DNA of 40,495 nt from a virus: positions 1-40,495 of IMG/VR virus record IMGVR_UViG_3300025012_000176. One strand, given 5' to 3'. Numbering within the stretch: the stretch's first letter is position 1; the number at the start of each line of letters is the position of its first letter. This document shows, one piece after another, positions 7,411 through 14,429 of the stretch. Under the pieces are notes generated by a model that worked only from the letters and a program-made list of their open reading frames with translations, ran no database searches and had not been told where the DNA came from. The position numbers and the translations under genes are program-made.

Positions 7411-7869
7411 ATGAATAAGACAATAAATCCAGATACATGTTGCGTTGAATGCAAAAGATACGCCGCTGGAGGTATTAATTTTCCTATCTGGTGTTCAGAC
7501 AATAATTGCTCTTGCCACAAAGAAAATCCCAAACCTCTCAATGATACCAAAGACTGTCGACACGTCTGGGACAGTGAAGAATTTAATCCTACCTGTCATC
7601 AATGTAAAAAACTTATGCGAGATGATACCAAAGACGAGCCTAAAGGGTGGGAAATAGAATTTGACGAAAGGTTTATTACAAAAAAATATTCAAGATTTGG
7701 AGAAAATAAATATTATGACTCCATTAGCACAAAAAAAGGAATACCAGCGGAAATAAAGCAACTTTTCAGAGAAACCCTACAAAAGGAAAGAGAGGAAGCT
7801 TATCGGAAAGGCAGGGAGGATGAAGATTTGAGAAGATTTGGATTATTTACTGTTGATGGCGTAGAGTGA
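7411..7869 (+). CDS. Zinc-finger-like protein with an early stop
   Basis: The N-terminal 70 residues hold many cysteines and histidines (CCVEC, WCSDNNCSCH, CRHVW, CHQCKKLM), suggesting two zinc sites. The C-terminal half is charged and helical. The frame ends at TGA 7867-7869, but the same frame then continues without interruption to TAA 7996-7998 with protein-like sequence (SLIKGIEEWAEDETLQG and KYISKESLKQFL). The original protein was therefore probably 195 aa, cut to 152 by one base change. TGA is a true stop elsewhere here. Alternatives are a sequencing error or readthrough. Function unknown. Confidence 0.6.
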   Translation: MNKTINPDTCCVECKRYAAGGINFPIWCSDNNCSCHKENPKPLNDTKDCRHVWDSEEFNPTCHQCKKLMRDDTKDEPKGWEIEFDERFITKKYSRFGENKYYDSISTKKGIPAEIKQLFRETLQKEREEAYRKGREDEDLRRFGLFTVDGVE

Positions 7870-8012
7870 CAAGCCAAAGACTCTCTTATCAAGGGAATAG
7901 AGGAATGGGCAGAAGATGAAACATTACAAGGCAGCACCTTTAGACCAAAGTATATTTCAAAAGAAAGCCTTAAACAATTCCTTAACAAGCCAAAATAATG
8001 AATCAATAGCCC

Positions 8013-8041
8013 TTGACAAAGTCCTCTAAATATGATAAGCT
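8013..8041 (+). promoter_or_regulatory. Promoter of leader unit A
   Basis: TTGACA at 8013-8018, a 17-bp spacer ending TGA, then TAAGCT at 8036-8041: a consensus -35 with a weak -10 preceded by an extended TG. It fires into the hairpin at 8066-8102. Confidence 0.7.
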
Positions 8042-8065
8042 GAGTGTAAGAGAATACAATCAAAT

Positions 8066-8102
8066 AAAAAAGTTACGACCTATTTAATCGTGACTTTTTT
8101 TT
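8066..8102 (+). terminator. Leader terminator/attenuator A
   Basis: A 13-bp stem with one wobble, a 9-nt loop, and T-tracts on the 3' side. It ends about 55 bases downstream of the likely transcription start and 30 bases before the next gene. The leader before it is nearly the same as the one at 35874-35930. Confidence 0.75.
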
Positions 8103-8130
8103 ATATCTAAAAATTAAAAATAAAAACACT

Positions 8131-8415
8131 ATGATCGGAATAGAAGAATTTCAAGAGAGAGCAGAACAAGGCGAAATTAAGACCTTTGATGAAAGTATGG
8201 ATAAGTTGCGACTTGCAATTAAAGAAATTGCACACGACGTGAATAGCGAAAAAGCACGCCTAATGCGAAACACTTTAGTAGAAAAAGAATGTATTGCTAA
8301 TATTATTTTGGCATATCGTCATCTTGAAGACGCTTCAATGCGAATTGGAAAAGTAAAGCAGCATTTAAATGGCGGAGAAAGTATTTATGATAAAAACGTG
8401 GTAGGCAGCAAATAA
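8131..8415 (+). CDS. Hypothetical helical protein, 94 aa
   Basis: The first gene after leader unit A. The product is charged and almost entirely helical (FQERAEQGEIKTFDES, MDKLRLAIKEIAHDV, LAYRHLEDASMRIGKVKQHL) and ends in a short glycine-containing tail. It resembles small phage helical-bundle proteins of unknown role. Its position behind a hairpin suggests it is expressed only when transcription passes the attenuator. Confidence 0.6.
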   Translation: MIGIEEFQERAEQGEIKTFDESMDKLRLAIKEIAHDVNSEKARLMRNTLVEKECIANIILAYRHLEDASMRIGKVKQHLNGGESIYDKNVVGSK

Positions 8416-8433
8416 ATATTAAAAATAAAACAA

Positions 8434-8742
8434 ATGTTCGGAATCAAAACATTAGAGCGAAAATTAAGAAGAGAATTTAACGAAGATTTAAAAAGAGGAA
8501 GCGAAATAATGACCCTGCACTCAAAAACCTTGGCGGAGTTCAAGCAATATTGCGAATGTAGCGTCTGCGGAGCTTTGGTCAATAAGGAGAAAGCAGAAAT
8601 GAAGCAAGAAATGAGGGATAAGGTAAGGGAGATTGTAGACACATTTTATAGTCTTATAGTGGACATAGAAACGGGAGAAAAAGAAATAGTTAAGGTCTAC
8701 ACCTGCAAGAACTGTCAAAAAGCTAAGAAATCTAAAAAATAA
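8434..8742 (+). CDS. Zinc-ribbon-like protein, 102 aa
   Basis: Two CxxC pairs, CSVCG near residue 38 and CKNCQ near residue 93, are separated by a charged helical and beta segment. They could form one split zinc ribbon. The N-terminus is a basic helix. Such proteins often bind nucleic acid or host enzymes; the role is unknown. A-rich leader ATAAAACAA, no Shine-Dalgarno. It lies 18 bases after the previous gene. Confidence 0.55.
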   Translation: MFGIKTLERKLRREFNEDLKRGSEIMTLHSKTLAEFKQYCECSVCGALVNKEKAEMKQEMRDKVREIVDTFYSLIVDIETGEKEIVKVYTCKNCQKAKKSKK

Positions 8743-8746
8743 AAAT

Positions 8747-8908
8747 ATGAAAACACCACAAATAATAACTTTAGTATTAATGGGTATAGGTTTATTAGTA
8801 GCAGCAAATCAACATGGAAAACCTAGAGAGGATGTAAATTTCTGGTCTGCATTGTTATCGACAGCTATGACATTTGGATTGCTTTATTGGGGTGGATTCT
8901 TTATCTAA
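8747..8908 (+). CDS. Small two-segment membrane protein, 53 aa
   Basis: The ATG lies five bases after the previous stop. Two hydrophobic segments (IITLVLMGIGLLVAA and SALLSTAMTFGLLYWGGFF) flank a charged loop, giving a small hairpin membrane protein. Possible roles are membrane modification or superinfection exclusion, but nothing specific is visible. It is followed by another small membrane protein. Confidence 0.5.
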   Translation: MKTPQIITLVLMGIGLLVAANQHGKPREDVNFWSALLSTAMTFGLLYWGGFFI

Positions 8909-8932
8909 AAGATAAGGGTAAAAAGAAATAAT

Positions 8933-9157
8933 ATGATCAAAATAATTTTACCGTATTTTTTATCAGCTATCACAATCTACACAATGGTTCTCGCTGGAAA
9001 TAAAAAACAAGGAGCATGGGCCGTAGGTTTACTTAATCAGTTTCTATGGCTTATATGGATATTTTCAATGTCAGCATGGGGACTATTGCCAATGAATATA
9101 GCTCTATGGGTTGTTTATGGCAGGAATCATTTTAAGTGGAATAAAAGACTTATCTAA
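8933..9157 (+). CDS. Small phage membrane protein, 74 aa
   Basis: Three hydrophobic stretches, in order: LPYFLSAITIYTMVLAG, a segment with GLLNQFLWLIWIF, and WGLLPMNIALWVVYGRNHFKW. The N-x-x-LW, LLPMN and RNH-W pattern matches a widespread family of small phage membrane proteins that I recall in many marine and metagenomic phages. Function is not established. The previous gene is of the same type, so the pair may act together at the inner membrane. Confidence 0.65.
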   Translation: MIKIILPYFLSAITIYTMVLAGNKKQGAWAVGLLNQFLWLIWIFSMSAWGLLPMNIALWVVYGRNHFKWNKRLI

Positions 9158-9164
9158 TACAAAT

Positions 9165-9308
9165 ATGAAAAAGCTAAAAAACTTAAAACCAACACAAGAA
9201 ACACTAATCAGGGCCATGATGAAAGAAGCTGAAAGAGTAGGTAACGCAAAAATGAAGTTTAAAGTACGAGGAAAAACTATAACTTATACCTTAATTACAG
9301 CAGAATAA
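9165..9308 (+). CDS. Small basic protein, 47 aa
   Basis: I chose ATG 9165, after the previous stop and with leader ACAAAT, over an upstream ATG inside the membrane gene. The product is basic: a helix (TQETLIRAMMKEAERVG) followed by two strands (MKFKVRGKTITYTLI). It may be a small nucleic-acid- or protein-binding fold. No family recognised. Confidence 0.45.
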   Translation: MKKLKNLKPTQETLIRAMMKEAERVGNAKMKFKVRGKTITYTLITAE

Positions 9309-9310
9309 TT

Positions 9311-9472
9311 ATGGAAACACAAAAAGAAATACAACTATTGGCAGAAATCCAACAAGGGATAAGAAATGTAAAGGATAAATTCGGGGAAGGGAAAGTGGTT
9401 ATTTTTATAAAAGAGAGCGAGGTAAACGGCTATCAGCTTATAATGGACAAGAAAAGGCTTAACTGTGCATAA
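9311..9472 (+). CDS. Small hypothetical protein, 53 aa
   Basis: It begins two bases after the preceding stop. An N-terminal helix (KEIQLLAEIQQGIRNVKDKF) is followed by beta-like KVVIFIKESEVNGYQLIM. It ends six bases before a promoter, so it closes the block that began at 8131. No family recognised. Confidence 0.45.
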   Translation: METQKEIQLLAEIQQGIRNVKDKFGEGKVVIFIKESEVNGYQLIMDKKRLNCA

Positions 9473-9477
9473 CAAAT

Positions 9478-9506
9478 TTGACAAATATTAATTTTCATGC
9501 TAGAGT
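9478..9506 (+). promoter_or_regulatory. Promoter of leader unit B
   Basis: TTGACA at 9478-9483, a 17-bp spacer ending TGC, then TAGAGT at 9501-9506. Same class as the promoters at 8013 and 35845. Confidence 0.7.
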
Positions 9507-9556
9507 TTGAGGAGAGATACAATTCTCTAGCAATACAAACGTCCCAAACTATATAA

Positions 9557-9605
9557 GGAGACTATAGAAAATCGTTAAATCGGTTTTTTGTAGTCTCCTT
9601 TTTTT
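9557..9605 (+). terminator. Leader terminator/attenuator B
   Basis: Outer 8-bp stem GGAGACTA/TAGTCTCC with an inner A/T-rich stem, then seven or more Ts. A small hairpin (9513-9528) precedes it. A transcript from the 9478 promoter ending here would be about 95 nt. Confidence 0.8.
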
Positions 9606-9622
9606 GTTGGTCAAAAACAAAT

Positions 9623-9775
9623 ATGGCTAGAACATGGATTTGTCTCGAATGCGGCTCACCTCTCCCAAAAGGAGAGAAATGTGACTGCTGCAGTTATCTC
9701 GAAATACCAGAAGAGTATTTAACTCCCTCGCAGATATCCGACAGAAATTACGAAGGCACTTACGATCAGGAATAG
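9623..9775 (+). CDS. Zinc-ribbon mini-protein, 50 aa
   Basis: The order is WICLECGSPLP then CDCCSYLEIPEEYL: two closely spaced cysteine pairs in a rubredoxin-like knuckle, with an acidic tail. It is the first gene behind leader unit B. Such mini zinc ribbons in phages can bind RNA polymerase, ribosome or DNA, but nothing here identifies a partner. It is the last gene before the packaging module. Confidence 0.55.
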   Translation: MARTWICLECGSPLPKGEKCDCCSYLEIPEEYLTPSQISDRNYEGTYDQE

Positions 9776-9785
9776 TTTTTTTTCT

Positions 9786-9974
9786 CCCATACCCCAGCTA
9801 TTAGGTTTCTAGAGCCGATGTCCGTAGGGCGAAAATAGTGGAGATGGGCGCAAGCAAATTATTATTTCTCACCTGCTTTTATCTTAAAGGTAAAAAGTAC
9901 GTCTGAAAGCTTAAAGCTTATAAACGCAGACGAGAGACAATAAAAACTGGTGCGTTCTATCTTTTAGCATCAGT
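9786..9974 (+). ncRNA. Structured non-coding region before the packaging genes
   Basis: No gene fits between 9776 and 10006, but three helices do. (1) Nested CCCAT/ATGGG (9786-9790 with 9844-9848) and CCA-G-CTATT/AATAGTGG, enclosing GCC/GGC. (2) CGTCTG/CAGACG (9900-9905 with 9927-9932). (3) An 8-bp stem 9946-9953 with 9967-9974. This could be a long leader of the packaging operon, a small RNA, or a DNA packaging site. I recognise no known RNA family. Confidence 0.45.
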
Positions 9975-10006
9975 CAAGAATATTAGAAGAATTTAAATAA
10001 AAAACC

Positions 10007-10105
10007 ATGAAAAAACCAAAAAAACCAGTAGCAAAACCAACATCCAAACCAATGAAGCCAATGCCTAAAAAAGGTATGCCGATGAAACCAAAAAAAGGTT
10101 GCTAA
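10007..10105 (+). CDS. Lys/Pro/Met-rich basic peptide, 32 aa
   Basis: Leader ATAAAAAACC then ATG. Nearly the whole product is lysine, proline and methionine, in repeats such as KPMKPMPKK and GMPMKPKKGC. It is disordered and highly cationic. Similar short K/P/M-rich peptides occur in uncultured phages, as far as I recall. It could bind DNA or RNA or neutralise charge in the head. It lies four bases before the next gene, at the head of the packaging operon. Confidence 0.45.
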   Translation: MKKPKKPVAKPTSKPMKPMPKKGMPMKPKKGC

Positions 10106-10109
10106 TCAT

Positions 10110-10298
10110 ATGGCTAATTTTACACTCTGGTATCAAAAGAGAATAAACGCCAAAGACCTTTCAGAAGCGATAAGGAAAGCGAAGAATATCAAAGCGGAAT
10201 TTCATTCGCTGGAAAGCAATAAGGATGATGAAAGAGAGCTAACCCCACTAATAGGATTTCAAACTGATACTGAATCTGATTTTGAAGACGAAGATTAA
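10110..10298 (+). CDS. Small hypothetical protein, 62 aa
   Basis: It starts five bases after the basic peptide. An N-terminal alpha/beta part (FTLWYQKRINAKDLSEAIRKAKNI) is followed by an acidic tail ending FEDED. No family recognised. The basic peptide upstream and the acidic tail here suggest opposite charges within the same operon. It ends seven bases before the tRNA-like element. Confidence 0.5.
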   Translation: MANFTLWYQKRINAKDLSEAIRKAKNIKAEFHSLESNKDDERELTPLIGFQTDTESDFEDED

Positions 10299-10304
10299 AT
10301 AATT

Positions 10305-10431
10305 GATTAGTTGGCTAAATGGTACAGCATCCCCCAACAAGTAGGAAATTGGTTTAAAGACCTTACGCTTTTGAAAGAAAAAGATTCACGAACGGCGAGG
10401 GAAGACGAGAGTCCGAATCTCTCACTAATCA
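10305..10431 (+). ncRNA. tRNA-like element without a usable anticodon arm
   Basis: The 7-bp acceptor-like stem GATTAGT (10305-10311) pairs perfectly with ACTAATC (10424-10430). Next come a TG linker, a D-arm GCT-AAATGGTAC-AGC with the usual GG, and a T-arm GAGAG-TCCGAAT-CTCTC at 10407-10423. Between the D and T arms are 78 nt instead of about 23. TCCC (10330-10333) could pair with GGGA (10399-10402), leaving a 4-nt variable loop and a large insert, but no U-turn anticodon loop is evident. It fills almost exactly the gap between two genes. It could be a degenerate tRNA, a tRNA with an insert, or a regulatory mimic. An in-frame TTG at 10311 would make this region coding. Confidence 0.5.
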
Positions 10432-10439
10432 TAAACATT

Positions 10440-10832
10440 ATGGCAGAAAAAAGCTGGATAGAAGAAATGATTGAGTTTGAAGCAACTCCGACAGATTTAA
10501 GAGAAGAAACTGTTACGGCTTTTTGTGAAAACAGGGGAATAAATAGAAGGACATATTACTGGGAGGTGTGTAAGCCTGATATTCAAAAAAGAATATTTGA
10601 ATTATCGCTTAGAGTAGCCAAGAAAGAAACTCCAACAATTCTTCACAACCTTGCGCAAAGAGCGAAAGAATCAGATAGAGCGGCCGAGATTTATTTAGAC
10701 CATGTCCAGCAGTTAGGAAAGAATTTAGATATAAAAACAGATGGAGAATCAATCTCAAACATTAGCCCAGAACAAGCAGAACGAATACTCCGAAGAAGAG
10801 CTGGAATCGCTGAAGGTAGCGGCACAAAATAA
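10440..10832 (+). CDS. terS: Terminase small subunit (putative)
   Basis: A 130-aa helical protein directly upstream of the large terminase. It begins MAEKSWIEEMIEF and has a helix-turn-helix-like stretch (VTAFCENRGINRRTYYWE), then AKKETPTILHNLAQRAKESDRAAEIYLDHV, typical of small terminases that recognise phage DNA and guide it to the motor. I prefer ATG 10440 to an in-frame TTG at 10311, because the extra region is the tRNA-like element. Its last 92 bases overlap the large subunit in another frame. Confidence 0.65.
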   Translation: MAEKSWIEEMIEFEATPTDLREETVTAFCENRGINRRTYYWEVCKPDIQKRIFELSLRVAKKETPTILHNLAQRAKESDRAAEIYLDHVQQLGKNLDIKTDGESISNISPEQAERILRRRAGIAEGSGTK

Positions 10833-12225
10833 CATCATTGATTTTTCCATTTACACGGACGAAAGATACAACCCTAGCTGGCTACATGAAGAAATAGGAA
10901 AGGTTTTGGAATCGGCATACCAAGAGACATTAAAAGGAGAAAAAGTAAGAATCATTTTGGAAGTTCCGCCTAGGCACGGCAAAAGCGAAACCTGTTCAAT
11001 CAAATTCCCGGCTTACGTTTTAGGCAGAAGCCCAGAGTTTCCGATAATGGTTTCGAGTTATTCATCGGACTTAGCCGAAGATTTTGGTTCAAAGACGAGG
11101 GATTTGATGAATAGCGAAGCTTATCAGGCGGTTTTCAAAACTAGACTCAAGCAAGACACGAAAGCCAAGGGGAAATGGATGACTGAATCGAAAGGCGGAT
11201 ATACCTCAACAGGAGTTGGAGGATCAATCACTGGTAAAGGTTTCAAGATTGGGATAATAGACGACCCATTTAAAAACAGAAAAGAAGCTGATAGTAAGCT
11301 GATTAGGGATAACGTGTACGACTGGTATAAATCAACATTTTATACCCGACAAGAGGGCTACGGAGCAATTATCGTGATTATGACGCGCTGGCACAAAGAT
11401 GATTTAGTCGGGAGGTTGCTTAAAAAACAAGAAGCTGATGAGCAAAATCCAGATATTACTGAGTTTGACGCGTGGGAGGTGATTAAATTTCCAGCAATAG
11501 CGATAAACGACGAGCAACACCGCAAAGCAGGAGAGGCGCTATGGAAAGAAAAGTTTAGCTTGCCGATGCTTATGAACACTAAAAATTCCATTGGAAGTTA
11601 CGAATGGTCTGCGCTTTATCAGCAAGAACCGATAGCAAGTGAAAATCAAGAATTTAAAGAAGAGTTTTTCCAATACAGAACCATCGAAGAAGTTTTAGCT
11701 CTGCAAACTTACCGATCGTTGACGATTGACACAGCCATGTCAAAGAATGCCGAAAACGATAACACGGGCTTTTGCATCAATTTTAATGACAGAGAAAACA
11801 AATGGAACATCAAGGCTTGGAAAGAAAGAATCAGTCCGAAAGAACTTATCGACAGGTTATTTTATTTACAGGAAACATGGAATTTGGACGCGATAGGGGT
11901 TGAAGAAACAATATATTTACAGGTTGTGCAACCATTTTTGGAGGATGAAATGAGAAGAAGAAATAAGTTTCTTACCATTACGCCCTTAAAGCACAATGGA
12001 ACGCAAAAAGAATTAAGGATTAGAAGCATTCTGCCAAGATACGAAAGTAAATCGGTTTATCACATCAAAGGACATTGCACTGACCTCGAAGAAGAACAAT
12101 TGGAATTCCCTCAATCTACGCACGACGACGTCTTAGACGCAGAAGCATATCAGACACAAATATCAAAATCATTCCAACCGCAAGAAAGACCAACATACAA
12201 TTTACAACGACCTTCATTTAGATAA
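10741..12225 (+). CDS. terL: Terminase large subunit
   Basis: The ATPase-nuclease that pumps and cuts phage DNA. Walker A is PPRHGKS at about residues 76-82, Walker B IIDDPF near 172-177, and the coupling motif IVIMTRWH near 211-218. The C-terminal RNase H-like nuclease has LTIDTAM (D330), GVEET (E388/389) and HDDVLDA (D462-D466). 494 aa is a normal length. The ATG lies inside the small-subunit gene; there is no later methionine before conserved sequence, so the 92-bp overlap appears real. Confidence 0.95.
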   Translation: MENQSQTLAQNKQNEYSEEELESLKVAAQNNIIDFSIYTDERYNPSWLHEEIGKVLESAYQETLKGEKVRIILEVPPRHGKSETCSIKFPAYVLGRSPEFPIMVSSYSSDLAEDFGSKTRDLMNSEAYQAVFKTRLKQDTKAKGKWMTESKGGYTSTGVGGSITGKGFKIGIIDDPFKNRKEADSKLIRDNVYDWYKSTFYTRQEGYGAIIVIMTRWHKDDLVGRLLKKQEADEQNPDITEFDAWEVIKFPAIAINDEQHRKAGEALWKEKFSLPMLMNTKNSIGSYEWSALYQQEPIASENQEFKEEFFQYRTIEEVLALQTYRSLTIDTAMSKNAENDNTGFCINFNDRENKWNIKAWKERISPKELIDRLFYLQETWNLDAIGVEETIYLQVVQPFLEDEMRRRNKFLTITPLKHNGTQKELRIRSILPRYESKSVYHIKGHCTDLEEEQLEFPQSTHDDVLDAEAYQTQISKSFQPQERPTYNLQRPSFR

Positions 12226-12233
12226 AAAAACAA

Positions 12234-14045
12234 ATGGAAAACAAAAACGAACTGCAATCTTTCATAACAGACTTCGAGCAGGGAACTGTGGAAGTTAGTC
12301 CTGGCGTTTCGTACAACATGCGCGACGTTAACAATGAATCGGCACGTCTTTTTAATGCCAAATTTAAAGACGGAAGTAAAGAAGAAAACGGATTTGAACG
12401 CGTCTTTCTCCGCAAGATGTGGGTAGTTTACCGAACTTTGATTCAAGGCTCTGATTTGGACATGAAACATTTTAATATCCGCTCTCTTAACGGCGCGCGG
12501 ATTAAATTGGTGGCGCTGCTTCGCATGGCCTTCACTTCGCATCTTTCGAGAACTTTCTTTGGAGAATTCATCGACACTGTTATGTCTGAGATGTGCTGGT
12601 ACGGAAGCTCGATTGTGAAGCGGGTGGACGGCTCACTGGCGACTGTTGACCTAAGAAACTACATTACAGAGCCTAACGTACAAAACCCGCAAGAGAGAAG
12701 GCACGCAGAGCTTTGCCATTATACCTACGACCAGATGCTTTCATATAAAAAAGATTGGTCCGAACACTGGGAGGAAATAGAAGAACTCTGGGAGAAAATG
12801 CAAAAGCAAGGGGAGAGCAAATTCAAAGTAGTTGAGTTTTGGACATGGGGCATTGTGGGAAAAGACAAAAAGATTCACAAGATTTGCGTCAAATATCTCG
12901 ACAACACGATCACCGAAGCCGATACGCTTCATAAGCCTAGTGAGTGGCAGCCGTACATCGAACTGGACAGGTTCGCTACTCCTTACAAGAAAAAACGAAC
13001 CTCGAAAAGAATGATCGAAAAGTTGGGCGAATACGAGGAAATGTTTCCGTATGAACAGTTCGACCTTTTCAAAGTGCCGGGCAGACAGCAGGGATTAGGC
13101 TGCGGAGAACTCTTGGCCGCGCCTGAAATGATGTACAACGAGCTTTACAACAACAAACGTAAGCTCGACCTCAAAGGACTGATGGGAATCAACGTGCATA
13201 CTGCCATTCAAGGCGTGAATGGACTGACGCAACTATCGCAGGAATCTGTCGCTAACCTTGAAACTGGTTCTATCATCACACTTGCGCCTGGGGAAACTTT
13301 CAATCAATTGCCAGTTGATATGAAGACATTCGATTTCTCGACTATGGAAGAAAAGATTTACGAACTGATGCGCCAGATTATCGGGATCACCGCTCAAGGA
13401 ACAGGCGAAGAAACACCAGCTTCAACTTCTGCTACCCAGGCTTCAATCAACCAGCAAGTAGCTAATACGGTGTTTGATTACACCCGAGAGAGAATGCAAC
13501 ACGGCATGAAACGTCTCTTTAACAACGGTTACGCGCAAGACATCGTGGACGAACTGGACGAGCAGGAAGTGGTGGCAATTTTAGGAGATCCGACCCAACT
13601 GGAAGAAATGGACAACTTCTTGATTGAAAATGCGGTGAATGGTTGGGCGTTAGAAGTCAAGAATTCAACAGGCATGTACCCAAGCGAAGAAGAGTTTGTT
13701 CAAGCCAGAGAACAGCTCAAGCAAGAACTGCTAGACCAGGGCGACATGCGCTTTCCTCAGATTAAAAAGACGCTGCTGAAAGAAATGCAGACCATGGTGG
13801 ACTTTGATATCAGCCAAGAAGCATTCGATTACAAGGGGCGCTTTGACGCTTTGACTGCCATGAAAAATGACGAGACATCAACCAAGAGCAAGGGAAAGAT
13901 TGAAGACGAAATTTTGAGTCTCCAAGGATTAAATCCCCGCGCTTATGACCCTTCTAAGGAAGAAATAGCCGCCAGGGAACAAGAAAAGATGATGCAACTG
14001 CAAGCTGAAAATGGAACGATGACACCGCCGCCAGCCGCTTTATAA
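12234..14045 (+). CDS. Portal protein
   Basis: 603 aa, directly after the large terminase. A mixed alpha/beta N-terminal half leads to ELMRQIIGITAQGTGEETPASTSATQASINQQ, the long-helix and loop region typical of podovirus-like portals, followed by FDYTRERMQHGMKRLFNNG. The C-terminus is helical and acidic/glutamine-rich. It forms the ring through which DNA enters and leaves the head and binds the terminase. Family membership rests on size, position and the QASINQQ-type helix. It is followed by a small gene and the scaffold. Confidence 0.85.
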   Translation: MENKNELQSFITDFEQGTVEVSPGVSYNMRDVNNESARLFNAKFKDGSKEENGFERVFLRKMWVVYRTLIQGSDLDMKHFNIRSLNGARIKLVALLRMAFTSHLSRTFFGEFIDTVMSEMCWYGSSIVKRVDGSLATVDLRNYITEPNVQNPQERRHAELCHYTYDQMLSYKKDWSEHWEEIEELWEKMQKQGESKFKVVEFWTWGIVGKDKKIHKICVKYLDNTITEADTLHKPSEWQPYIELDRFATPYKKKRTSKRMIEKLGEYEEMFPYEQFDLFKVPGRQQGLGCGELLAAPEMMYNELYNNKRKLDLKGLMGINVHTAIQGVNGLTQLSQESVANLETGSIITLAPGETFNQLPVDMKTFDFSTMEEKIYELMRQIIGITAQGTGEETPASTSATQASINQQVANTVFDYTRERMQHGMKRLFNNGYAQDIVDELDEQEVVAILGDPTQLEEMDNFLIENAVNGWALEVKNSTGMYPSEEEFVQAREQLKQELLDQGDMRFPQIKKTLLKEMQTMVDFDISQEAFDYKGRFDALTAMKNDETSTKSKGKIEDEILSLQGLNPRAYDPSKEEIAAREQEKMMQLQAENGTMTPPPAAL

Positions 14046-14059
14046 ATTAAATACACCTT

Positions 14060-14353
14060 ATGAGCAAATCAGCTTTTTATAACCCAGAACGTGCCAAGCA
14101 GGAAGAAGAGATAAAGAAAGTTCTTAAGGGTGAAGATGAGAAGCGAAATCTTTATTTCGAACGCCTGAAAAAAGACAAGAATTTTCAAAAGTACGTTGTG
14201 GAAGAATTGATTAAAAAAAATATTGAATCGTTGACCGACACTAGACTGTTGATTGACGCGCTAGGAAAACCTAAAGAACAACTAGCCGACCTCGTGATGA
14301 CTAACATCAAAGCCTCGCAGACCCTATCCAACATCCTTAACAACTTATTGTAA
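14060..14353 (+). CDS. Hypothetical head-region protein, 97 aa
   Basis: Helical and highly charged, with NPERAKQEEEIKKVLKGEDEKRNLYFERL and a C-terminal leucine-rich helix (SQTLSNILNNLL). Genes at this position often encode small head-assembly or accessory proteins. No family recognised. The stop lies inside a hairpin that separates it from the scaffold gene. Confidence 0.6.
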   Translation: MSKSAFYNPERAKQEEEIKKVLKGEDEKRNLYFERLKKDKNFQKYVVEELIKKNIESLTDTRLLIDALGKPKEQLADLVMTNIKASQTLSNILNNLL

Positions 14354-14411
14354 CCTTTGAGGTTACAAATATACTCATTTTGTCAGCTCACTTTAAGAGC
14401 TGGTGGGTATA
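14349..14411 (+). promoter_or_regulatory. Two hairpins in the scaffold leader
   Basis: The first is a perfect 8-bp stem with a TTG loop (14349-14367). The second pairs 14370-14377 with 14404-14411 (one wobble) and, inside it, AGCTC with GAGCT (14385-14389 with 14397-14401). Both precede the scaffold ATG by about 20-60 bases. They could stabilise the scaffold-capsid mRNA or control its translation. No T-tract. Confidence 0.6.
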
Positions 14412-14429
14412 AAGTAAACCTCAAAACAA

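Noticed and set aside
7867-7869. Alternative genetic code with TGA as an amino acid
   Set aside because: Several genes end with TGA in ATGA overlaps (1455, 18281, 33643, 36773), so TGA is a stop.
9786-9848. Hammerhead or twister ribozyme
   Set aside because: A GAAAA and a GATG-like segment are present, but the conserved core bases of these ribozymes do not match.
10311-10439. N-terminal extension of the small terminase from TTG
   Set aside because: The extension overlaps the tRNA-like element and ATG 10440 gives a typical small terminase; not fully excluded.
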